In this document: piece after piece, positions 26,401 to 38,298 of the stretch | Layout of the letters: every line of letters starts with the position of its first letter | How positions within the stretch are numbered: the stretch's first letter is position 1 | Source: Brachyhypopomus gauderio | Taxonomy: Eukaryota; Chordata; Actinopteri; Gymnotiformes; Hypopomidae | Direction: 5' to 3' | DNA length: 64,000 bases | Assembly: GCF_052324685.1 (NCBI RefSeq) | Contig: NC_135220.1 | Coordinates: 310,001 to 374,000 of the forward strand | Program-made: the position numbers and the translations under genes | The notes under the pieces: generated by a model | Seen by the model: the letters and a program-made list of their open reading frames with translations, nothing else | Told to the model about the DNA's origin: nothing | The model's database searches: none

Positions 26401-29400
26401 TAGAGAACCAGTCACTACACATTACCAGAATACTCCTCGATCGTTTAGAGAACCAGTCACTACACATTACCAGAATACTCCTCAATCATTTAGACAACCA
26501 GTCACTACACATTACCAGAATACTCCTCGATCGTTTAGAGAACCAGTACCTACACATTACCAGAATACTCCTCGATCGTTTAGAGAACCAGTCACTACAC
26601 ATTACCAGAATACTCCTCGATCGTTTAGAGAACCAGTCACTACACATTACCAGAATACTCCTCGATCGTTTAGAGATCCAGTCACTACACATTACCAGAA
26701 TACTCCTCGATCGTTTAGAGATCCAGTCACTACACATTACCAGAATACTCCTCGATCGTTTAGAGAACCAGTCACTACACATTACCAGAATACTCCTCGA
26801 TCGTTTAGAGATCCAGTCACTACACATTACCAGAATACTCCTCGATCGTTTAGAGAACCAGTCACTACACATTACCAGAATACTCCTCGATCGTTTAGAG
26901 AACCAGTCACTACACATTACCAGAATACTCCTCGATCGTTTAGAGAACCAGTACCTACACATTACCAGAATACTCCTCGATCGTTTAGAGAACCAGTCAC
27001 TACACATTACCAGAATACTCCTTGATCGTTTAGAGAACCAGTCACTACACATTACCAGAATACTCCTCGATCGTTTAGAGAACCAGTACCTACACATTAC
27101 CAGAATACTCCTCGATCGTTTAGAGAACCAGTCACTACACATTACCAGAATACTCCTCGATCGTTTAGAGAACCAGTCACTACACATTACCAGAATACTC
27201 CTCGATCGTTTAGAGAACCAGTCACTACACATTACCAGAATACTCCTCGATCGTTTAGAGAACCAGTACCTACACATTACCAGAATACTCCTAGATCGTT
27301 TAGAGAACCAGTCACTACACATTACCAGAATACTCCTCGATCGTTTAGAGAACCAGTCACTACACATTACCAGAATACTCCTCGATCGTTTAGAGAACCA
27401 GTACCTACACATTACCAGAATACTCCTCGATCGTTTAGAGAACCAGTCACTACACATTACCAGAATACTCCTCGATCGTTTAGAGAACCAGTCACTACAC
27501 ATTACCAGAATACTCCTCGATCGTTTAGAGATCCAGTCACTACACATTACCAGAATACTCCTCGATCGTTTAGAGATCCAGTCACTACACATTACCAGAA
27601 TACTCCTCGATCGTTTAGAGAACCAGTCACTACACATTACCAGAATACTCCTCGATCGTTTAGAGAACCAGTCACTACACATTACCAGAATACTCCTCGA
27701 TCGTTTAGAGAACCAGTCACTACACATTACCAGAATACTCCTCGATCGTTTAGAGAACCAGTCACTACACATTACCAGAACGTCCCTCCATTGTTTAGAG
27801 ATCCATTTGTATTAGCAGATAGAAGCAGGACGCCTGTTACATGTTGTAATAACATTGTTGTACTTGCACCATTCATGCTAAGAAAGTGATCGCGGTCACC
27901 TTACGTATGGGTTTGCCTGTCACTTCCTGGTTCATGCAGGTTCCTTCCAGGCCCCATGGAGCAGTCTGGGCGCGTGTGGGGAGCAGTACTGTCTGAAATG
28001 GGAGACGCGCTACCTGCGAGACCTGGGCTCTGTCCTCGACTCCCTGTGGGACGGTCTGGTCAGCATAGTGGCGCAGGAGGCTCTGAAATACACTGTGCTG
28101 TCAGGTGGGTCTTCGAGGGGGAGGGGGAGGGGGAGGGGGGGATTTGGGGGTGGAGCCTGTGCTCTTAGTGTGCGCATCCTTAGAGTGTTTTTCCGGCTGA
28201 GTGTTTGTGCTCTCGCCCCACTCGTAGGCATCGTCACGGCTCTGACCTGGCCGGCGTCCCTGTTGGCGATAGCGAGCGTGATCGATAACCCGTGGGGAGT
28301 GTGCCTGAGCCGGTCGGCCGAGGTGGGAAAACACCTGGCCCAGGTCCTCCGCAGTAGACAGCAGGTCGGTGGGGAAGTTTCACAGGGGCAAAAAAAAAGT
28401 GTTTCTTCTATCTCGTCTTAATAGCTTTTCCACCCACGCGAGCCGATTGAAGGCGAGAGGTCTTCATCCTTTGGTGACTGCGTTCCAGAGCAGAAGTGCT
28501 GATGAGGTCCTTGTTCTTAAACACCTCTGTTCTTTCTCTCTCTCTCCCTCCGCTTGAATAAAAGGGAAAGCGGCCTGTCAGCCTGATCGGCTTCAGCCTT
28601 GGAGCACGAGTCATCTACTTCTGCCTGGAGGAACTCGCCAATGATCAAGGTAACTTTTTTGTTGCGCGCCGGGGAGGCGGACATTGCAGGATTATGTAGC
28701 GGCGCTGCTTCTGAGTCTGTCCTTTGTCTTCAGTGAAGGATGGGGGGGGGGGGGGGGTGACGACGGTTTAATTTGCAGCGTGTGGGCTGAAACCGTGAGC
28801 CGTATCTCTTCCCACACGTTGAAAGACGTATCATTTCTCATTATTGGCCAGGTAGTGAGGGTGTCATAGAGGACGTGGTTCTGCTGGGAGCGCCTGTGGA
28901 TGGATCCGAGAGATCTTGGGAGCGCATCTCCAGGGTAGTTGCTGGAAAGATCATCAATGGATATTGCAGGTTAGGATGAGACATGTTGTATGTATACTTA
29001 GCATATGATGAACATTCTGGGGGCAAAAAAATTTGTATATTTTTCTGTCAGAGGAGATTGGCTTCTTGGATTCCTGTATAGAAGCTCAAGCGTTCAGCTG
29101 TCTGTGGCCGGGCTACAGCCAATCAACTCAAAGACTCGGCGCATAATAAATGTGGATTTGTCATCTGTGGTGAGTGGCAACATATGGAACATTCCCATAG
29201 GAGAGCAGCATGTTATTCCTAATACACATACTTGAAAAATTATTTTGGAGAGAAATAAATGCCCCCAACTAAGTATAAATTTTGAATGATATAGCATTAC
29301 AAGGTTGCCAGTGTGCAATTGATCAAAAGCCATATATCTGGATCTGTTATAGCTGTTATATACTTTAAAATTATGATTCATCAAAGGCCAGCCACAAAGA

Positions 29401-30652
29401 TACCACCAATTACATATAAACTTAGTCAAATTAATTTACAGAAAATCAAATCAAATATATAGTTGTATAGCGCTCTTCACAACATATGTTGTCACAAAGC
29501 GCTTTACAGGATTTACAAGGTTAACAATACTATGGGTCCAAATCCCTAATGAGCAAGCCAAAGGCGACAAAGACTCAAAAGGGAACCCATCCTAAAAACT
29601 AAATTTAAGTAAAATGTTTGTTATATAATTAATTTAGGGTTAGACAAAATCATTGAACATGGTTCTTCATTTTCAACCTCATTTTGCACCACTTCAGCAA
29701 GGCCAAACAGTGTAGAGGCCACCCAGCCTAGAGGCCACCCAGCCTAGAGGCCACCCAGCCTAGAGGTCACCCAGCCTAGAGGTCACCCAGCCTAGAGGTC
29801 ACCCACCCCTTCCTGTTGGACTGCACATAAAACAGGAATCCATCTTAAGAGTAAAGAAAGGAGTCTGTGATCAGTAGTGCACTTGCACTGGGCACTGAGT
29901 TCATGTTGAAGCATAAGAACCTTGACCAGGGACAGAGCAGCAGCAAAAATTAAATTTATCTGCAGGCAGTTTTGTAGACTTTAATGACGTTATTATGTGT
30001 ACAAGCACAGACATTATGCAGGAATCCATCTCACCAAAAGATTAAGATGAATGGTTTATGCTTTAAACCAAAACTGAATAAATTCTGTGATGAGGAATGT
30101 AACTTTGCTCAGTAGTGCCTACTGTTTTACCACCCCCACATTGATAAAACACTAAATACATCTCTTTCCCAGGTCAAAGGTCACTTGGACTACGTTCATC
30201 AGATGGACACTATCCTTGTAGCAGTTGGTGTTCCTACCAAGGAGGGTGCTGGAGCTATACCTGAACATCCTCCAACAGTTATAACTCAGAGAAAGGTGAA
30301 CTCTCCAGAGGAGCGGTCAGCCAAAGACCATGGACAACAAAAGGAAAACTCCCTGACAGACTCAAACAAAACTGAGGAAATCAACACACAAGAAAATTTT
30401 ACAAACGCCGAAGGACATGAACGAAGCACAGGGACAGAGGACGAGGACGGTTGGGACATTCCAGACATATCTGATTTATTGGACTCTCTGAGTGACTCTG
30501 ACCCGGTTCGAAAGGACAGCAGCTCCTCCAGAGAAGGCACTGACTCTCTGTGCCAAGGGAGGGAGAGAGATGAAGGCAGCACGAACACGGAGACCGTCTC
30601 CTGGGACTGGAACACAACACACTGGACTACAGAACACACACCACCCAACTGA
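23412..30652 (+). CDS. tmco4: Transmembrane and coiled-coil domain protein 4 (DUF726 alpha/beta hydrolase-like)
   Basis: Membrane protein of the DUF726 family with an alpha/beta-hydrolase fold; its substrate is not established. Fourteen coding exons: 23412-23451, 23713-23812, 23930-24104, 24218-24245, 24363-24492, 25479-25576, 25771-25914, 26218-26337, 27940-28104, 28228-28364, 28565-28649, 28852-28969, 29052-29169 and 30173-30652, in consistent phase, giving 645 residues. Exons 6-7 encode hydrophobic, Gly/Ala-rich segments (YLLIGLATVGGGTVIG, then LAAPLVAAGAGAVLGAGGAA). Exon 11 carries the nucleophile elbow GFSLGARV. The acid may lie in LLGAPVDGS, and the histidine may be in VKGHLDYVHQMDTIL. 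The last exon ends in an acidic, Ser/Thr-rich tail that is probably disordered. Exon 9 follows a 1.4-kb minisatellite in intron 8. Linkage to htr6, tail to tail 775 bp apart, matches human 1p36.13. The initiator MNPPQR is in a short first exon and is less certain. Confidence 0.92.
24558..24869. mobile_element. hAT-type MITE in tmco4 intron 5
   Basis: A 312-bp element with short inverted ends, CAGGGCTCTTAAGT on the left and, on the minus strand, CAGGGCTCTCAAGT on the right. It is flanked by a perfect 8-bp duplication CAAATGGC at 24550-24557 and 24870-24877. The interior contains ACACGC-rich words and several long C runs. It has no coding capacity. The 8-bp target duplication puts it in the hAT superfamily, but the ends differ from the 1.5-kb hAT copy at the left of the window, so it is a different family. 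Confidence 0.9.
26357..27801. repeat. 45-bp minisatellite in tmco4 intron 8, ~32 copies
   Basis: The unit contains AACCAGTCACTACACATTAC followed by CAGAATACTCCTCGATCGTTTAG. Copies are highly uniform; variants are AGTACC for AGTCAC, AGATCC for AGAACC, and rare single changes. Because the period is divisible by three and stop-free in one minus-strand frame, it produces a 428-codon false open frame. The array occupies nearly the whole intron between exons 8 and 9. Confidence 0.97.
28740..28757. repeat. Poly-G tract in tmco4 intron 11
   Basis: A G run of about 16 bases in the 202-nt intron between exons 11 and 12. Confidence 0.8.
29440..29605. repeat. Common teleost interspersed repeat
   Basis: Contains TTGTATAGCGCTCTTCACAA, then CACAAAGCGCTTTACAGG, then GAGCAAGCCAAAGGCGACAA and GGGAACCCATCCTAA. 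I recognise this phrase order as a repeat found throughout teleost genomes, but I cannot assign a class. It lies in tmco4 intron 13. Confidence 0.6.
29709..29809. repeat. 16-bp tandem repeat in tmco4 intron 13
   Basis: About six copies of AGAGGYCACCCAGCCT, with the first copies carrying GCC and the later ones GTC. Confidence 0.9.
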
Positions 30653-31427
30653 GTACAGCACCCAGGACCAGACAGCCAACCGCAAACCATCTGCAACCTG
30701 ACTTACACAAAATATGCAGATTCAAACATCAATTTTAAATTAGGGCAGTAATTTCCAGCACTTGTTCTGAACTACTAAGCTCTAAAACATCTTGATTCAT
30801 CTCATCCGACAGTTATGGGGCTTTTCCTGAGTTGTGGCAGGTGTATTCGAGCAGTGAAAACAGGTTCTTCAGGACTGGAATTAGGATGCATTGAGGTTAG
30901 AACTGGAACCTTGCTATGTTTAAACCTGTTAGAAATTGTTAATATTAAAATATTTCTAGATTGTAAAAAAATGGAATATGGAAATTGAGCCTTGTGGAAA
31001 TTGTGGTCAGATTTTCTCACCTCCTGGGGTAAGAAACTACAAAAAAAAAGTGTTGACTCTTAATTAAAGAACTCATTACAGCTTGACAGACAGGAACTTG
31101 ACATTGTGGTGGATATTGGTGATATTCCTTTCACTCTCCTCTTCCTTATGTTGTTATGGTTGTAATGATGATTCTAAAAGTGTGAGATGTGTTGCAGGCT
31201 CTGTAATTACGTGTATTCATGGTGTGATGTAGTCTTGGTTTGGTTATCTCAGCACCACCCCCACACGCTTTTGGCATGGGCGACATGAACAAACAGCCTA
31301 AATGGAATATCTTAACATCCATTTTTCCCCCTTCTGTCTTAACATATTTCATGTGTAAGCTATGCTAAGCTCTTCTCAGCAAAAAAAAAAAAAAACACGC
31401 TTTGTTTCACCTCTCGGTCCTTCAACC
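30653..31427. other. tmco4 / htr6 convergent 3' region
   Basis: The 3' untranslated regions of the two genes meet here. A candidate ATTAAA signal for tmco4 lies at 31063-31068. A 15-base A run at 31381-31395 precedes the htr6 stop region. No further gene is seen. Confidence 0.55.
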
Positions 31428-31913
31428 TCAGTCTAGCGTTTCAACCTGGTTGGGCAGGAGCAGAGGCAGGTCAATCTCGCCGTGCTCCGCGTCCAGCAGG
31501 TTCACGGCATCGGTAGCCGTGGCGGGCGGCTGCGGGGGCTCGGAGGCCAGGGAGGGCGGCTCGGTGGGCAACTGGGGCTCTCCGGAGTTGCGGAGGGAGA
31601 GGGAGAGCGGAGGGGACTGGCGCCGGGGGGCGTGGGAGGAAGAGCAGCAGGCCAACAGGCGTCCCAGAGCTCTCTTGAAGTCTCGCATGAACAGGGGGTA
31701 GATAATGGGGTTCATGGTGCTGTTGCAGTAGCCAAGCCAAGTGATGGCATCAAAGAGGGAGGGTGGGATGCACTCGCACACCGCCTGGGCAAACGAAACA
31801 AACAGGAGGTCAATAAACAGCAGTTTGGAAGAGTACGAAAAGGTCATGGGCGTCTAGCTTCACCGGAGGAGGCGGTGGAGGGAGAGGCTTGAGAGGAGAG
31901 GAAGAGAGAGAGA

Positions 31914-31954
<41 letters not shown>

Positions 31955-34057
31955 GTTCACACACCATATTGAGTGTGAAGGAGGGAAACGCGCGCCCAGA
32001 AGCTCTCCGTGTCTGCTGTTTTCCGTGGGAGAAGAGAGGGACACAGATGGGCCGTGAGATGACTGAATTACTGAAAGCGGGATGGGTATCGTTACAAAAT
32101 TAAATGGAGGACTTTCTATTTGTCCATCCTTGAAATGTCATGAGCTCCTGCATTGATTCTGAAGCCAATGTGTACAGTTATCATTATTTCAACCACATCG
32201 TGCCTTTCAAGGAATCTTGAACACAGGGATGTTGGGACCTGTTCAAAGCAAATCCAAGAACATCGAATATTTGTATCAAAGGTTGAGACATTTTCTAGTA
32301 ACCCCACCACAACCACCCCCCAGCATTCCCAAAGCATAACAAGTTGGGGAGGCTTACTTGTGCCATATTGGTGATGAAGAAAGGCAGCCAGGCGCTGAAG
32401 AACAACCCCAGCAGAACTCCCAGTGTCAGACTCGCCTTCATCGCCCTCTTCCTTTGCCTGTGTGCCAGACGGCGCTCACTGTTCACTGACAGCTGGGAGA
32501 CATGGCACACATGTTCAGAGAGACCTCGCCAAAGTTGGGATTGCAGAACGCTCCCATGGACGGCAATCATTTGTAATCCCGCTCTCGGGCCCCCGAATGC
32601 AGCGGTAACTCTGCATATAGTAAATGTCCTTATAGTAAATGACACCTTCCACGTTTCCAGGGCCTTCAATTTTACCCTCAGTGTTTGTCTTGTATGTCCT
32701 GTACATGTTTTACTTGCTTCCATGCTCACACATCTGCATACTCCCACTCACAGTGTTTTTCTTCAGTACTATGAAATGTTCTCTCATGCCCTTTTTTATT
32801 TAACATTTTTTTTATAATCTGTCTCCTACATCCATCCATTTTTTATTATTATATGAAGGTCATAGGTGTATTCGTTTTGAGAAATTCAGCTACACTTATT
32901 ATAGCCTGGAAATTTCAGTAGATCAAAGCAGAAAGGCAAGGCTATCTGCTGCATGACCGAGTGAGTGCACACTGCATCCTCTCTCCCTCTCTTTCTCCCA
33001 CATGGACATATATATGCATACACCTCAGTAATGCTTTCCCCATTTTCGTTTATCTCAGTTTGCCTCGTTTGTACTGTTGCTATCCCTGCCACCCTCATTC
33101 TCCCCTCCTCCGCCTGGTCCTGTGTGTTCTCACCGGAGCGTGGCGCAACGCTGGGGGGTCCTGGTGGCTGTAGTCATCTCCGTCCTGGGCTACGTGCGCG
33201 AGCGAAGGAGGATGGAACGGTTCTCCGGGCGAATGGTGCGGGCACTGAGGGTGAGAGAGGGCCTCCACCTGACGAGCCTGTCTCCTGGCGGCCAGCAGGA
33301 TGCGGCAGTAGGTGAAACAGATGGCTGTGGAAGGCAGGAAGAAGGTCAGGAGAGTGGCCACCAAGGCAAAAGGGAGGGTCACCCGCAGACGACACTGCAG
33401 CGACAAGCTGCCCGACTCGGAGATCTGGAAGTATGAAGGTGGATAATGGGCGCTCTGCTCTGGGCTCGTGGCGTTGGCCGAGCCGCGCCCCGAGTGGTCG
33501 TGCAGCCGGCCCAGGCTGTGCCAGTCCATCTCTATTGGCAGGAAAGAAGCTAGAGCGGCCAAGCTCCAGGCCCCGCCCACAAGCAGCAAGGCACGGGGCG
33601 GGGTCATGCGCTGCTTGTAGCGCAGGGGGGATATGATGAGGAGATAGCGGTCCAGGCTGATCACGCACAAGTTGAGGATGGAGGCGCTGCAGCACATCAC
33701 GTCGAAACAGAGCCAGACAGGACAGAAGCCCGGAGACAGCACCCAGGTTCCACACAACACGTTCAGCATGGCAGGGGGCATGACTACCAGAGCCACCATC
33801 AAGTCTGACAAGAAGAGGGAGACTAGAAAGCAGTTGGAGGTGCACCGCAGTGAACGGTGGGCAAACACCAGACCTATCAACAGGATGTTCCCGCAAGCTG
33901 TCATCAGAATGATGAGGGACAACATGATGGCTAACAGCCACGGCCCGCTGCCACTGACGCTCCACACGTCACTGGTGTGGAAGTTGTCACTGAGGCTCTT
34001 GTTACGGTTATGATCCACACCTGATGCTCCTGTCAAGGGCACAGCGATGTCGCTCAT
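31428..34057 (-). CDS. htr6: 5-hydroxytryptamine (serotonin) receptor 6
   Basis: Gs-coupled class A GPCR for serotonin in brain. Three coding exons: 33134-34057, 32358-32492 and 31428-31784, all in phase 0, giving 471 residues, the same three-exon plan as human HTR6. TM3 has the amine-binding aspartate in [14 protein letters not shown] (Asp119) and the DRY motif at 136-138; TM6 is [21 protein letters not shown]7 is [16 protein letters not shown]. Cys112 and Cys222 should form the TM3-ECL2 disulfide. Possible N-glycosylation sites are Asn19 (NKS) and Asn195 (NAT). ECL2 is long: about 42 residues separate Trp179 from Cys222, against about 13 in human as I recall. The third intracellular loop is proline/histidine-rich and is split by intron 1. 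The start MSDIAVPL is the first ATG of the open frame. Confidence 0.95.
31921..31951. repeat. (GA)n microsatellite in htr6 intron 2
   Basis: About 15 GA units between coding exons 2 and 3. Confidence 0.9.
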
Positions 34058-35936
34058 TGTGGGAGGCGTCGGTTAAAAAAAATGCCTGCGGCCTCTGGTT
34101 TCAGTGAAGCACTTGCACATCCGGGATTTTTCAGGCACATGGAGTTCAAAGTGTCAAAAGAGAGAGAGAATATCTCCAGGTCGTCCGTCATGAAGTTGAA
34201 AACAAAGAATCTTCAGATCTCATTGCAGGTGGAGTGTGAGCAACTCAGGTGAGGAAAGAGATGACGCTCCCTACTGTTGCAACACCTTCCATCTTCCTCC
34301 TGGCAAGGTTTGTGTTCTCATCAGATCAGCCGCTGTCAATCAAACATTACAGCATTCAGGTGCTGCGAGTCCATTCAGCACAGAAAAAGAGCTAAGTGGT
34401 AAAATTGCACATCCTTCCTTTCTATGTCTGGCTTCTTCCAAGCTTAGCACCAGTGTGAGCAATTCTGTGCTTGTCAGTGCGCTTCAAAGCTGCGTGTAAT
34501 GATGACACTCATTGGGGGAGGGCAGCTGAGAGGTGGGTTTCAGTGTGAGTTAGTGTGTGTATGAGAGAGAGGGCCGCGCTCCGAGAGCAGACGAATCAGG
34601 TCTTCTCATTTGTAGCACCTGGAAAATCATTAAAACAAAATGTTCTGAGGTCTGGCTGTGGGTTTGGGAAACAATGCTCATTACACTGAGAGTGTCTCAT
34701 TCCTCGCTCATGTGTCGTGTATTGTGGCTTGTGAGTGACATTGTGCCTGCAAGTATTCTACAGGTACGAGCATTATCTTGCTCTTCCTCTCAGCTCCTTA
34801 TTCTTCATAATCCCTGTGTCTTCCACTCCAGGATGCCTCCAAGCTCAGCGTACCGCTGCCTGAGACGGAACGTGTCTGAGCATTGCATTCTTAATGCTGC
34901 TTATGCATATTCACAGCCAGTGCTAATTTTGAATTAATGGAGAGGTGCCAGCAACGTAGATATTTTTAACACAATAGTAATATAGAAACATTCAGGCCAC
35001 ACAGGTCTTATAAATTTTTTTACACAAGGGATTATCCCCCCCTTTGGCCAAGATAATTACTTTTCCATGATTTTTAACACATTTAAAAATTATTTCATCC
35101 AGGACATTCATTGCACATTTCTTTTTAAGCAACAGAGTTTAGAGTTTCGAATACAGTATGTCAGTGACCTGGAAAACATTAAGCAATAATAGATTATATT
35201 TACCTTGCTGATAATGTGAAATTAAATGCAAAAGACAAACCTCTACCAGCAATCGAAACTCATCCTTCTAAAAAAAACAGTGTTCAGTGATGTTTCCTTA
35301 AATGTGACATTAATTACTACAAAACTCAAAAGCTCAATACAAATTTCAGTTATGAGCATTTTTCTTAATGGTTTGGTTTAATCAAAAAGCTCTATCCCAT
35401 GTTCCCCTTGTGATAAAACCATACAAAAATGCAAATTTGTGTAAAAGATTGTTCTAATCAAGAGGTACTTCATCGCTGCGTCACTATGGAGCTACTAGAG
35501 GCAACTTGTGACTTGTCACAGTGCCAAAAATTTTTTCTACACATACACCATGTTCAAGATAATATGAACATTTTGTGATTATGTACAAATGCTCACTTGA
35601 TACTGTATTGTGGCATCCACTGTCAAGGAACAGTCTTCTGTTGCATTTGTGATTTTGTTTTTTATGAAATACACAATTTACTGAACATATAATATTAATA
35701 AAAATGACACTGCAAATCTGTTGGTCAAAATAATCTTTTATAACTGTATTTCTTCCTTGGTATATCATTCTGTATATTATTTAATAACTACTTTTCTCTT
35801 AACAGTGCAACTTAAAAAGGACAGAATGTCTTTTTGGAGCACATTGAAACGATAATGGGTGAAGTTCGGTCCACAGAAAGTGTGTCAGCTTTCAATGAGC
35901 GATGAAAACCTGATGAAATCCTTCACTGATACAGCA
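34058..35936. other. htr6 upstream region and micos10 3' flank
   Basis: Non-coding as far as I can see. The htr6 promoter should lie near the start of this stretch and the micos10 3' untranslated region near its end. The open frames match no known protein. Confidence 0.55.
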
Positions 35937-36870
35937 CTACTGCTTCTGAAAGAGATGAGAACATTGTTCAGCTCCCATTTTGATTCAACAAACCATAGAT
36001 TTACAAAATACACACAAACATGAAGTAAATGGAAACATCTCATCTTGTATTGCTTTGAGACCATACTGACAAACTGATGAAAACATTGTAGTGTTGCATT
36101 TTGATATCAATAACTGATTCAGCTTGCTGAAGTCACTGACCTTAGTTACATTACTGTACAGTAGATATGGTGATCTCAGGTCGTGCTGGCAGTTGGAGTA
36201 AGCCATGCCCAAACCCGCTCCTGTGCCAAACGCAATTGGCATCGTTCTCCCTGCAAGTACAATTGAAACAAAAAATGTTTAATCTTAATTATCCAATAAG
36301 AAAGTTGTGACTGTAACTGAAAATACTCACGTTTGAAGAATACAACCGAGAAGACGATTCCTAAACCAAGACCAGCCCCTACAGGAAATAAATTAACATT
36401 TTTTAAGAGAAACGATACAAAAACACAAAAAGTCAGCGACTCCACCAGAGTAAAGTTGCATAGAGGAGGTTAGAAGTGAAACACACAGTGTCTTTAAATA
36501 CAGCATCTCTAAGACAAGGCGAATGTCTAATGTCACGTTAGGCAGCCCTCGACATTAAACGGGTATAGCTAGCACTATACAAAACTATACTATACAAAAC
36601 CGATCCTGTAATTGATCCTAATTCAATTAATAATCATAAATTGATCATATATCTGGCTATCCCAGCTGGCTGTCTTGTTGAGCTCCATTTAAGTGTTAGC
36701 AAGGCTACAGTCCAAACGCGCTAGCCGGCTAGCTAACCTAGCTTAGTGAAAACGCATCTGTGTTATTAACTGGCGGTGCCAAACAATACGCAATTAAATA
36801 TCTTACCAATTTTGACAGCGCAGTCTGAAAGGCAACGGTCCCACTTCTGCCGCAGATCTTGTTCAGACAT
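35937..36870 (-). CDS. micos10: MICOS complex subunit Mic10
   Basis: Small inner-mitochondrial-membrane protein that shapes crista junctions by oligomerising through glycine-rich membrane segments. Four coding exons: 36807-36870, 36331-36378, 36141-36250 and 35937-35945, in consistent phase, giving 76 residues. The start MSEQDLRQKWDRCLSDCAVK matches human MSESELGRKWDRCLADAVVK. TM1 contains GAGLGLGIVFSVVFF and TM2 contains FGTGAGLGMAYSNCQHD, so both conserved GxGxG motifs are present. The last exon encodes only KQ and a stop, so a simple open-frame scan misses most of the gene. Human MICOS10 lies near HTR6 (1p36.13), which agrees with the order here. Confidence 0.96.
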
Positions 36871-37825
36871 ACTGAAGTAGACGCTGCTAAGAGGCTAAAA
36901 CGAACTTCGTATTAGAAGGATATGCTGTGCTAGCTAGCTCCGTTAGCAGGAGGTCACCTATACAGAATCGGTGAAGCGCCACCTACTGGTGAGGGTGTGT
37001 TAGTGGGTTGGTCGGAGACGAGGACACGTCGTTAGTCGACGAGGACAGCAGCTAATTGCACATAACTGTACAGTATGTTGTGCACACATGTCAAGATAAA
37101 ACTTCAGGACTCGAGAGATGAGGCCTTATGAATAATTTTCCATTTCTAACTTTTTCGGATTCAATCATCCACACAGGTAATGAGATTCTTTATGGAGGAC
37201 AGAACATAAATTTAACCTGAACAGTATAGGAAAGTTCAAGGATTCATTTCAATAGTTAAAATCATAATGGGTCATTCAAAGAGAAGGCCATATAATTTTT
37301 TTTAAGACACGTTTTGAATTATTGTTTATATGATTGTATTTAATCCCATGTCTATTAAATGAAATAAAACTCAAAAATACTGGCCCCAAATCTATTCATT
37401 CCTTTTGACTGCTGGGTGGGTCACTCTTAAGATCATTATGGACGTTTTTTTCAGGCTAACCGAAAAAGTCAGTTAGCCTGAGAAAAAGTCAGTGATTTTA
37501 CCATGGTTAAGTGGTGCTAACTTTGTCAAATGCTCATCAACCATACCATCACACACTAAGTCTGTGGGCCTATTACACACACCTACATTAAGTCTACTCT
37601 TATATCTTATAAAATAATATCCAGTAGTAATTCACCAAACTGTTTCCTTATAGTGGCTTATCTGGCATTGCGCTATAGGCTACAAATATATTTGATTTGA
37701 TTGTCTGCTTTCTGGTTAGTTTCAAGAGACGGCTTTTCTTAACTGAGTATAATGTAGATTTCTTTTCATGGTTACAAGCACAATGGGGCTAAAGCTCTCA
37801 CAGCCAATGAGTATGGAGACATATC

Positions 37826-37831
37826 TTTATT
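37826..37831 (-). terminator. Candidate sike1 polyadenylation signal
   Basis: AATAAA on the minus strand, about 470 nt past the sike1 stop, in an AATAAATAAAG context. Confidence 0.4.
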
Positions 37832-37937
37832 TATTTTTAGTTTATAATTTTTATTTAAAAATTCAATTCAACAAAAAAGTATTTTTTTTACTCAGCATCA
37901 TCACCAGTGTTTCCATGAAAAATTGTGTGCGCATGTT

Positions 37938-37982
<45 letters not shown>
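37938..37982. repeat. (GT)n(AT)n microsatellite
   Basis: About seven GT units followed by about 14 AT units. Confidence 0.92.
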
Positions 37983-37985
<3 letters not shown>

Positions 37986-38298
37986 AACATTTTCTGGGGA
38001 TTTGAACATTGTTGTAAGCACCTTAAATTTAAAATATTAAGTATTTTAATTTGCCATAAGATATCTACATAACTGTCTACTACATAAACTCTACTTCCTG
38101 AGAAGAACAGAAAAAATCCACCTCTATTTCTACATTGCAGAAAAGTGCAAAAATGAACAACAGGTTGAACTGGGCAAGGTCAGCAATACTACTAACACCA
38201 TAACTCAGACGTTGGTTAACACTTGACCTGAGATGTTACAACAGAAATTGCACTGAACTGTAGCCACAAACAGTAACAACTGATGTCACTGGCCGTCA

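Larger units (their letters stand above)
36871..38298. other. micos10 5' flank and sike1 3' region
   Basis: The micos10 promoter region is on the left. The right part holds a GT/AT microsatellite and the probable sike1 3' untranslated region. No coding exon was recognised. Confidence 0.55.

Noticed and set aside
26486-27772. 428-codon open frame of 15-residue repeats on the minus strand
   Set aside because: It is a by-product of a 45-bp intronic minisatellite whose period is divisible by three. It lies inside a tmco4 intron and has no homology or splice support.
26357-27801. Regular repeat array as a CRISPR-like locus
   Set aside because: Units are directly adjacent with no unique spacers, and the genome is vertebrate.
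33174-33965. 263-codon minus-strand frame inside htr6 exon 1
   Set aside because: It is a shifted frame of the GC-rich htr6 exon; the overlapping frame encodes an unmistakable 5-HT6 receptor.
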